Assembly (NCBI GenBank): GCA_016281675.1
Contig: JAEEJD010000194.1
Span: 1 to 11,990 of the forward strand
DNA: 11,990 nt
DNA from: Lachnospiraceae bacterium
GTDB lineage: Bacteria > Bacillota_A > Clostridia > Lachnospirales > Lachnospiraceae
Reading direction: 5' to 3'
A model generated the notes under the pieces. It was not told the DNA's origin. It saw nothing but the letters and a program-made list of their open reading frames with translations, and made no database searches. Shown here piece after piece: positions 6,257-11,990 of this stretch (position 1 is its first letter; each line of letters opens with the position of its first letter). The position numbers and the translations under genes are program-made.

Positions 6257-7834
6257 ATGGGTTTCTTTACAAAATACGTTAACTTTATTAAATACTCGCA
6301 CTATTTAGCAATGCTGGGAACAGCATTGCTAATTTTTGTGTGTGCGCCGGGACTTCAGAAGATCGAGGACAACAGCAGCAATATCGTCAGCGTATTCGTG
6401 AACGGAACTCAGGTCGGAACGGTAAAAGATGCGACCGAGGTGAACGGGATGATCCTTGAGGCAAGAAGAAAGATAGCTTCCGGAAGCGGTAATCTGGTAC
6501 TAGTGGATGCGGATGTCGTTCTGTCGGGATCAACCGATGTCGTCGGGCAGATCGATGACAGGGAGACGATCGTCGAGAACATATACAATGTGCTTCATGA
6601 AAACGTTATGAAGACAAAGCAGCCTGCGTATGAGGTAAAGATAAACGAATTCACCGTCAATCTTAAGAGCATTGATGATGTTATCGCGCTTCTTAACGCA
6701 TCAAAGGCGGAATATGATCCGGATTCGGAATGGAAAGTATGGCTTGTTACGGATAACACGCGCGAACTGAATGTATTGACGACAAAGATAGAAAAGGTAT
6801 CGGATCAAAAGGTACAGACGATCGATAAACCGATAGTTTTCCCTAAGGGCGGTGCGCTCCTTCGGATGGAAGAGATATATGATTCCGCATTCTCGCCGAA
6901 AAACGAGAACTCTTTTGAGTTCGGTGTCAGAAGCATTGATTTTGACGAGAACGTTGAGGTTGTTCAGGCATATGTTGACGGCGATAAGATATCAACGCTC
7001 GAAGACGCGATAGAAGCGGTTACGAAAACGAGTCAGAAGAGCAAGAAATACGAGGTCGTGGCCGGAGACACGCTGGGCGGTATAGCGCAGAAGAACGACA
7101 TGACGATAGATGATATCATCAAACTGAACACGGCAAGCATACCGAATGAAAAAGCAATGCTGCGCGTAGGAGACGAGATAACGATATCATCACCCGAACC
7201 CGAACTGTCCGTTGTAAGAACGGAGAGAAGATATTACGAAGAAAATTACGATGCGGAAGTGATCTACATAGATAATGACGAATGGTACACAAACCATACG
7301 GAAGTGCTGCAGCAGCCTGTGACAGGATACCGTAAGGTTGTTGCCGATGTCACATACAGAAACGCGGAATTGCTGAATACCGATATACTCTACGAAAACA
7401 TAACCGTTAAAGCGGTCTCCAAGATCGTAGAGAGAGGTACCAAGATCCCGCCGACATACGTATATCCCGTATGGGGAAGGATATCTTCCGGATTCGGAAG
7501 AAGAAAAGCCCCGAAAAGAGGAGCCAGTACATATCATAAAGGTGTAGATTTTGCGGTTCCGATCGGAACCGCGGTCATGGCATCGTGCGGCGGAACGGTC
7601 ACGAGAGCCGGTTGGGGAAGCGGATACGGATACTGTGTATATATACAGCATCCCGACGGAAGGAGCACAAGGTACGGCCACTTGAGCAAGGTTCTGGTCA
7701 AAGCCGGACAGACGGTGTCGCAGGGGCAGAAGATAGCCCTGTCGGGAAATACCGGTGTTTCCACGGGTCCCCACCTTCATTTTGAGATCCTGGTAGGGGG
7801 CGCTCAAGTAAATCCGCTCAAATATTTGCAGTGA
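6257..7834 (+). CDS. Membrane-anchored M23 peptidoglycan endopeptidase with LysM and G5 domains
   Basis: The 525-residue protein is predicted to cut peptidoglycan cross-links outside the cell. In order it has an N-terminal signal anchor (about 15-32), an extracellular region without a recognised domain (33-255), a LysM wall-binding domain (264-310, YEVVAGDTLGGIAQKN), a G5-like domain (about 314-396) and a C-terminal LytM/M23 domain (about 405-523). All catalytic residues are present: H427 and D431 in HKGVD, H475 in YGHLS, H506 and H508 in GPHLHFE. An in-frame TGA at 6248 means the protein cannot start further upstream, so ATG 6257 is the first possible start. It has no Shine-Dalgarno, and translation may depend on ribosomes finishing the upstream gene 16 bases away. 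Codons 17-27, within the membrane anchor, encode a perfect terminator-like hairpin (6305-6337). A true terminator follows the gene. Confidence 0.93.
   Translation: MGFFTKYVNFIKYSHYLAMLGTALLIFVCAPGLQKIEDNSSNIVSVFVNGTQVGTVKDATEVNGMILEARRKIASGSGNLVLVDADVVLSGSTDVVGQIDDRETIVENIYNVLHENVMKTKQPAYEVKINEFTVNLKSIDDVIALLNASKAEYDPDSEWKVWLVTDNTRELNVLTTKIEKVSDQKVQTIDKPIVFPKGGALLRMEEIYDSAFSPKNENSFEFGVRSIDFDENVEVVQAYVDGDKISTLEDAIEAVTKTSQKSKKYEVVAGDTLGGIAQKNDMTIDDIIKLNTASIPNEKAMLRVGDEITISSPEPELSVVRTERRYYEENYDAEVIYIDNDEWYTNHTEVLQQPVTGYRKVVADVTYRNAELLNTDILYENITVKAVSKIVERGTKIPPTYVYPVWGRISSGFGRRKAPKRGASTYHKGVDFAVPIGTAVMASCGGTVTRAGWGSGYGYCVYIQHPDGRSTRYGHLSKVLVKAGQTVSQGQKIALSGNTGVSTGPHLHFEILVGGAQVNPLKYLQ
6305..6337 (+). 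terminator. Terminator-like hairpin inside the start of the M23 gene
   Basis: A perfect 12-bp inverted repeat (6305-6316 with 6321-6332) closed by a GGAA tetraloop of the GNRA type runs directly into five T (6333-6337). It begins 48 bases after the ATG and 65 after the stop of the preceding gene. It meets the definition of an intrinsic terminator but lies within codons needed for the membrane anchor, so any termination must be partial or conditional. Activity is inferred, not shown. Confidence 0.6.
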
Positions 7835-7861
7835 TCTTTGTGTAATTTGTTACATTCACCA

Positions 7862-7891
7862 AAAAAACCCCAAATTGTTGCAAGGGGTTTT
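7862..7891 (+). terminator. Rho-independent terminator after the M23 gene
   Basis: A 9-bp stem (7862-7870 with 7883-7891), four G-C pairs plus five A-T pairs, has a 12-base loop. The T run that ends the hairpin is part of its 3' arm. It separates the coiled-coil/M23 operon from the murA operon, and its loop contains the murA -35 box. Confidence 0.82.
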
Positions 7892-7905
7892 TACGGGTAT
7901 TATAA
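7877..7905 (+). promoter_or_regulatory. murA operon promoter, embedded in the upstream terminator
   Basis: TTGCAA (7877-7882), a 17-base spacer and a perfect TATAAT (7900-7905) predict a start near 7912. The -35 lies in the terminator loop and the 3' arm of the hairpin is spacer. It drives murA and, by read-through, the two coupled genes behind it. Confidence 0.82.
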
Positions 7906-7925
7906 TTGTAATGTTAAGTAATACT

Positions 7926-7931
7926 GAGGTG
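7926..7931 (+). promoter_or_regulatory. Ribosome binding site for murA (TTG start)
   Basis: GAGGTG lies 6 bases before TTG 7938. The start gives MEQYVIKGGN, the usual N-terminus of MurA enzymes, so TTG is the real start. Confidence 0.85.
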
Positions 7932-7937
7932 TGAAAG

Positions 7938-9230
7938 TTGGAGCAGTACGTTATAAAGGGCGGAAACCCGTTGGTAGGTGAAGTCGAGATAGGCGGTGCC
8001 AAAAACGCGGCACTGGGCATCCTTGCGGCTTCGGTCATGACGAGTGAGCCCGTGATAATTGAAAATCTGCCGGATGTTCGCGACACGGCCGTTCTCATAC
8101 AGGCCATGGAAAGTGTCGGTACAGTGGTTGAGCGGATCGACAGGCATACCGTCAGGGTAAATGCAGCGTCGATCAGCGGTTTTACGATAGATGACGGCTA
8201 CATAAAGAAGATAAGAGCATCTTATTATATGCTGGGAGCTCTTCTCGGAAGATTCAACAAAGCCGAGGTTGCGCTTCCCGGAGGATGCAACATAGGAAGC
8301 AGACCGATCGATCAGCACCTGAAAGGTTTCAGGGCTCTCGGTGCAAAGGTCGAAGTTTCAAGAGGTATGATAACCGCTTCGGCGGAGAACCTTGCCGGCA
8401 GCCACATTTATATGGACGTTGTTACCGTCGGTGCAACGATAAACGTTATGCTTGCGGCAACGCTTGCATCCGGTAAGACGATAATTGAAAACGCGGCAAA
8501 GGAACCGCATGTCGTTGATGTAGCGAACTTCCTCAACAGTATGGGAGCCAACATCAAAGGTGCAGGTACCGATGTCATAAGGATAAAGGGAGTGGAGAAG
8601 CTTCACGGGACGACATATTCCATCATCCCCGACCAGATCGAAGCCGGAACGTTCATGTTTGCGGCAGCGATCACAAAAGGGGATATCATGATCAAGAATG
8701 TCATCCCCAAGCACTTGGAGTCGATCAGTGCAAAGCTTATCGAGATCGGATGTCAGATTGAGGAATTCGATGACTGTCTTCGCGTGGTTGCTTCAAGGAG
8801 GCTGTCAAACACCCAGGTCAAGACTCTTCCGTATCCCGGATTTCCGACGGATATGCAGCCGCAGATCGCGACGACCCTGGCGCTTTCGGAAGGTACGAGT
8901 ATCGTGACCGAGAGCATATTCGAGAACAGGTTCAAGTATGTAGGTGAACTCCAGAGAATGGGAGCGAACATAAAGGTCGAAGGAAACACGGCCATAATCG
9001 AAGGGGTTGATTCATTTACAGGGGCAGGGATATCGGCACCGGATCTTCGTGCGGGAGCGGCACTTGTTCTGGCAGCGCTCATTGCGGATGGTGTTTCGGT
9101 GATAGATGATATAAGATATATAGAGAGAGGTTATGAAGATTTTCCCGAGAAACTGACGGCTCTGGGGGCGGTCATGGAGAAGGTTGAAACCGAGAGAGAC
9201 ATTCAAAAGTTCAGGTTAAAGGTCGGATAG
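7938..9230 (+). CDS. murA: UDP-N-acetylglucosamine 1-carboxyvinyltransferase (MurA)
   Basis: The 430-residue cytoplasmic enzyme adds enolpyruvate from PEP to UDP-GlcNAc, the first committed step of peptidoglycan synthesis. Catalytic positions are intact: K22 (GGAKNA), C117 in PGGCNIGSRPIDQH (the residue alkylated by fosfomycin, so sensitivity of the enzyme is expected), D305 in GFPTDMQPQ, and R397 in RYIERGYEDF. The numbering is almost the same as in E. coli MurA. Many Firmicutes carry two murA paralogues; which one this is cannot be decided from the window. The start is TTG with GAGGTG before it. It is the first gene of an operon: its stop is one base before the HD-GYP start, and a terminator-like hairpin begins 23 bases after the stop, inside the next gene, which could lower downstream expression relative to murA. 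Confidence 0.97.
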   Translation: MEQYVIKGGNPLVGEVEIGGAKNAALGILAASVMTSEPVIIENLPDVRDTAVLIQAMESVGTVVERIDRHTVRVNAASISGFTIDDGYIKKIRASYYMLGALLGRFNKAEVALPGGCNIGSRPIDQHLKGFRALGAKVEVSRGMITASAENLAGSHIYMDVVTVGATINVMLAATLASGKTIIENAAKEPHVVDVANFLNSMGANIKGAGTDVIRIKGVEKLHGTTYSIIPDQIEAGTFMFAAAITKGDIMIKNVIPKHLESISAKLIEIGCQIEEFDDCLRVVASRRLSNTQVKTLPYPGFPTDMQPQIATTLALSEGTSIVTESIFENRFKYVGELQRMGANIKVEGNTAIIEGVDSFTGAGISAPDLRAGAALVLAALIADGVSVIDDIRYIERGYEDFPEKLTALGAVMEKVETERDIQKFRLKVG

Positions 9231-9231
9231 T

Positions 9232-10329
9232 GTGAAAAGGGTACGAATAACCGATCTTCGGCCAGGAATGAAAACGGCCGAAGATGTTTTTTCATATAAT
9301 AATCAGATGATAGTGCCGAAAGGCTCTATTCTTGATGATAAAATGATCACCCGTCTGGAGTTCTATTCCGTTCTGGCTGTTCGTATCATTGATGACAGTG
9401 TTCCCGACAATACATCGTTTGAATCCGTCGCCGAAGGCGAGATAAGCGAGAATTCATCTTATTCCCAAAAGATCAAAAACAGTAAACAGTTCAAGAGATT
9501 TGAATCATCGTTTCTTGAAAACACCGAAGTGTTCAAGGAAAACCTTAAGAACATCGCGGAATCGGGTGCGCAGATTGACAGCAAGTCAATGATAGAAAGC
9601 ATAACCGGCCTTATCGAAGAAGACATGACCGGTATAAGCGTGTTCGACATGCTACATAACATGCGCCAGTATGATGATTTTACGTATATGCATTCGATGA
9701 ACGTGGCGCTCATCTGTCACGTTTTCGGAAAGTGGCTCGGCATGAACGAGACGGATCTTGATATACTGACGCTTGGCGGGCTTCTTCACGACATAGGAAA
9801 ACTTAAGATTCCCGATAACATAATCAGAAAGCCGGAGAAACTCTCACCTGCCGAATATAACATAATCAAGACGCATTCCCTTCAGGGTTACAATATCCTC
9901 AAGGAAAAGAATATCGACGATAACGTAAAACAGATCGCCCTTATGCATCACGAGCGGTGCGACGGATCAGGATATCCGCTCGGACTGACCGGAGAAAAGA
10001 TAAACCCGTACGCCAAGATAGTTGCGATAGCGGATGTTTACGATGCGATGACGGCTGCAAGAATCTACCGCGGACCGTTATGTCCGTTCAAAGTCATAAG
10101 CATTTTCGAATCCGAAGGTCTGCAGAAATATGACAGCCATTATATACTGACGTTTTTGGAACATGTTGCGACAACATACATGAACAACAGGGTCCGCCTC
10201 AACAACGGAATGGAAGGCGATGTCATATTCATGAACAGGAACCAGTATTCAAGACCGATGCTTCAATGCTCAGACAGATTCATCGATCTGTCCAAGGAAC
10301 CCGATCTGTATATAGAGACGTTTGTCTGA
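9232..10329 (+). CDS. HD-GYP domain protein, predicted c-di-GMP phosphodiesterase
   Basis: The 365-residue protein has a short N-terminal domain (1-55, ITDLRPGMKTAEDVF, common in HD-GYP proteins), a polar linker (60-125), and an HD-GYP domain (about 137-315). Metal and signature residues are all present: H154, H186-D187 in LLHDIGK, H215, H239-H240 in HHERCDGSGYP, with the GYP triplet at 247-249, and D268 in AIADVYDAMT. The family hydrolyses cyclic di-GMP; an active enzyme is expected. A C-terminal stretch (317-365) resembles the usual NNRVRLNNGMEG tail of Clostridial members. There is no membrane segment or receiver domain, so it is a cytoplasmic stand-alone enzyme. It starts at GTG one base after the murA stop, with AAAGG at 9218-9222 inside murA, and ends overlapping the next start (TGATG), so it is probably translated by coupling. 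Codons 8-18 form a terminator-like hairpin. Confidence 0.93.
   Translation: MKRVRITDLRPGMKTAEDVFSYNNQMIVPKGSILDDKMITRLEFYSVLAVRIIDDSVPDNTSFESVAEGEISENSSYSQKIKNSKQFKRFESSFLENTEVFKENLKNIAESGAQIDSKSMIESITGLIEEDMTGISVFDMLHNMRQYDDFTYMHSMNVALICHVFGKWLGMNETDLDILTLGGLLHDIGKLKIPDNIIRKPEKLSPAEYNIIKTHSLQGYNILKEKNIDDNVKQIALMHHERCDGSGYPLGLTGEKINPYAKIVAIADVYDAMTAARIYRGPLCPFKVISIFESEGLQKYDSHYILTFLEHVATTYMNNRVRLNNGMEGDVIFMNRNQYSRPMLQCSDRFIDLSKEPDLYIETFV
9254..9292 (+). terminator. Terminator-like hairpin inside the start of the HD-GYP gene
   Basis: A perfect 10-bp stem (9254-9263 with 9276-9285), six of the ten pairs G-C, has a 12-base loop and is followed by G and six T (9287-9292). It begins 23 bases after the murA stop, the usual place for a murA terminator, yet lies in codons 8-20 of the next gene. 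The left arm uses CGG and CCA; CCA is otherwise avoided for proline in this gene, so the structure may be selected. Likely role: partial termination that sets the murA to HD-GYP ratio (inference). Confidence 0.62.
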
Positions 10330-11990
10330 TGAATGATGAATTTTATGAAGATGAAGTTATAGAGGGATTTTATGTTCCCTCCATGCTGAAAAAGGCATGG
10401 GGAGTGCAGTTGGATGTCCTTGCCGAAACGGATGCCATCTGCAGGAAGCATAATATCCCTTATTTTGCGGATTGGGGAACGCTTCTGGCGGCGATCCGCC
10501 ATAACGGGTACATTCCCTGGGATGACGATCTTGACATATCAATGCGCCGGAAAGATTACGAGAGGTTTCTTCGCTATGCCGAGGAAGAACTTCCAGAAGG
10601 TTTCAAGGTGATGCATTTCAAAAATCACCCCGGTCATCATTTCTTTGTTGCCAGGATAGTCGGCAAGCCAAGGATCTGTTTCGAAGAAGATCATCTGAGA
10701 CGTTTTCACGGATTTCCGTATATTGCAGGGATCGATCTTTTCGTTCTGGATAATGCGTGCACCGATCGCAATCGCGAGCGGTACAAGTCTAAGGTCGCCG
10801 AATTCGTGCTTACCGTAGCGGACAATATTGCGGACGGCAATGCGGAAGGAAATGAAGTTGAGGAAATGCTTTCCCAGTGTGAGTCATACACGGGAAGACG
10901 TATAGACAGAAGTCTTGCGGGAGAAGATCTTCGTGTGTTCATGTACGGGATCGTCGAAGAACTGTTTGCATCGATTCCCGATGAAGAATCGGATGCACTG
11001 GTTCAGATGATGCCTTTCGGAATGTACGGAAACGAACTGTATATCCCGAAAGAGTATTATAATGAAACGGTAAGGCTTCCCTACATGAATACGACAATGC
11101 AGGTGCCGCTTTGTTATGATGCCGTGATGAGAAGAAAGTTCGGAAACTACATGCAGATCCACAAGAAGTGGGACGGTCATGATTATCCGTTCTTCTACGG
11201 CCAGCATGAACAGCTCCTCGCGGTGCTTGATTTTGAATTTCCGGCATACAAGGCGGGGCCGGAAGATATAGTTCGCCCGGATCGCACCGGTAATGACGGC
11301 GAAGGCCCGGAGGATATAGTTTTCCTGCCGTTTGCCGCAAAGCACTGGAAGTATATGGAAAAACTTTACAGGCATTATGCGGCCGACAGCAGATACCGTG
11401 TTCATGTTGTTCCGATCCCGTACTATTACAAAGCGTGGGACGGTGTGCTTGAAAAAGAGGTATTTGCCCCGGAAGATTATCCTGCCGATATCCCCGTGGA
11501 GGATTACACACAGACGGATCTTGAACGTATGCATCCCGCAAAGATCATAATCCAGAACCCGTTTGACGAATGGAATACGGTATATTCCGTTAAGCCTCAG
11601 TTCTATTCCAAAGTGATCAGACAATACACCGACGAACTCGTATATATCCCGTTCTTCATAACGGATGATTTTACGAAGGAGAACGGTCCCGAATACAGGA
11701 ACACGGATCATTACGTATGCATGCCGGGAGTGATAAATGCCGATACGGTCATTCTTCCGACGCAGCAGCTCAAGACAGTCTATATCGAAAGACTCGCCGA
11801 GTTTGTCGGTTCGGATGACACAAACGTTATCGCGGCACTTGACGGCAGGATACGCGTGTCTCCCGAACTGGTATATAAAGATGTTCCCGTTAAAATGTCC
11901 GAAGGCGGAAAGACTCTGATATTCTTTACTACAGTCAGCTTCCTTGCCGAAAACGGAAAGTCCGGGATCGACAAGATAAATAAGACTATA
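10329..11990 (+). CDS. LicD-type transferase fused to a C-terminal domain of unknown function, 3' end outside window
   Basis: The frame is open for 554 codons to the right edge with no stop. The N-terminal ~270 residues are a LicD domain, the family that attaches phosphocholine or similar phospho-groups to wall or teichoic polymers: YFADWGTLLAAIRHNGYIPWDDDLDI (45-70), with the acidic cluster D65-D66-D67 and D69 expected to bind metal, then RRKDYERFL and GIDLFVLDN. A linker containing GPEDIV twice (310-315 and 326-331) leads to a second domain from ~330: FLPFAAKHW, VHVVPIPYYYKAWDG, NPFDEWNTVYSVKPQFYS, DELVYIPFF and HYVCMPGVINADTVILPT. I recall this block from uncharacterised Lachnospiraceae surface-polymer proteins and suspect a GT-B fold related to CDP-glycerol glycerophosphotransferases, but cannot prove it. 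No signal peptide is visible, so it is cytoplasmic. It starts by overlap with the HD-GYP stop (TGATG), without its own ribosome site. Confidence 0.85.
   Translation, partial: MNDEFYEDEVIEGFYVPSMLKKAWGVQLDVLAETDAICRKHNIPYFADWGTLLAAIRHNGYIPWDDDLDISMRRKDYERFLRYAEEELPEGFKVMHFKNHPGHHFFVARIVGKPRICFEEDHLRRFHGFPYIAGIDLFVLDNACTDRNRERYKSKVAEFVLTVADNIADGNAEGNEVEEMLSQCESYTGRRIDRSLAGEDLRVFMYGIVEELFASIPDEESDALVQMMPFGMYGNELYIPKEYYNETVRLPYMNTTMQVPLCYDAVMRRKFGNYMQIHKKWDGHDYPFFYGQHEQLLAVLDFEFPAYKAGPEDIVRPDRTGNDGEGPEDIVFLPFAAKHWKYMEKLYRHYAADSRYRVHVVPIPYYYKAWDGVLEKEVFAPEDYPADIPVEDYTQTDLERMHPAKIIIQNPFDEWNTVYSVKPQFYSKVIRQYTDELVYIPFFITDDFTKENGPEYRNTDHYVCMPGVINADTVILPTQQLKTVYIERLAEFVGSDDTNVIAALDGRIRVSPELVYKDVPVKMSEGGKTLIFFTTVSFLAENGKSGIDKINKTI

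Noticed and set aside
6253..6258. TATAAT overlapping the M23 start codon
   Set aside because: No -35 lies at a suitable distance, and transcription would begin inside the gene.
7841..7854. TGTAA/TTACA inverted repeat before the M23 terminator
   Set aside because: Five A/T-rich base pairs are too few to mean anything next to a clear terminator.
10379..10402. Hairpin near the start of the LicD gene (8-bp stem with one G-T pair), resembling the two embedded terminators
   Set aside because: No T tract follows, so it cannot be called a terminator.
11256..11321. GPEDIV encoded twice, 48 bases apart, at the junction of LicD and the second domain
   Set aside because: Six residues in a linker may recur by chance. 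The DNA copies differ and nothing else around them is repeated.
10884..11711. Long antisense reading frame (275 codons) opposite the LicD fusion
   Set aside because: The + strand frame is a clear conserved protein. The antisense opening is a by-product of its codon bias, as are similar antisense frames at 1714-2433 and 7190-7807.

Overview
The window looks like chromosomal DNA of a Gram-positive anaerobe of the Clostridia, most probably Lachnospiraceae. The reasons are near-balanced base composition with AGA arginine codons, strong GGAGG-type ribosome sites, several TTG/GTG starts, and a gene set recognised from memory as typical of that group: a DUF6465-like Lys/Ala-rich protein, an aconitase-family hydratase of the YbhJ type, an EF-hand-like flagellate-Clostridia protein, a RelP-type alarmone synthetase, an M23/LysM/G5 wall hydrolase, MurA, an HD-GYP protein and a LicD enzyme. 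There is no sign of a mobile element, phage, CRISPR array or RNA gene.

Layout: (i) 1-306, tail of a Lys/Ala-rich DUF6465-like gene, closed by a terminator; (ii) 389-2665, a 758-residue hydratase on the + strand, meeting a minus-strand EF-hand-like gene (2733-3800) at a shared bidirectional terminator; (iii) 3964-4227, a small minus-strand conserved hypothetical, divergent from relP (4297-4953) across a near-perfect palindrome that carries both -10 boxes; (iv) 4954-5253, a 300-base AT-rich gap with hairpins, a repeated TATTGTG motif and a good promoter; (v) 5254-7834, a tail-anchored coiled-coil protein followed by a membrane-anchored M23 endopeptidase; (vi) 7862-7912, a terminator whose loop carries the -35 box of the next promoter; (vii) 7938 to the right edge, a tightly coupled operon murA / HD-GYP / LicD fusion, the last gene running off the window.

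How the genes fit: regions v-vii are an envelope block. It holds a wall hydrolase with a coiled-coil membrane partner, then the first committed enzyme of peptidoglycan synthesis co-translated with a probable c-di-GMP phosphodiesterase and a polymer-decorating enzyme. RelP adds (p)ppGpp signalling next door.

The most unusual signal is regulatory. Two intrinsic-terminator-like hairpins (perfect 12-bp and 10-bp stems followed by T5 and T6) lie inside the first codons of the M23 gene (6305-6337) and of the HD-GYP gene (9254-9292), where a terminator of the preceding gene would be expected. Together with promoters overlapping terminators (7877-7905, and possibly 321-349) and the palindromic divergent promoter, they suggest that this locus tunes operons through overlapping, coding-embedded signals. 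This is inference from sequence only.
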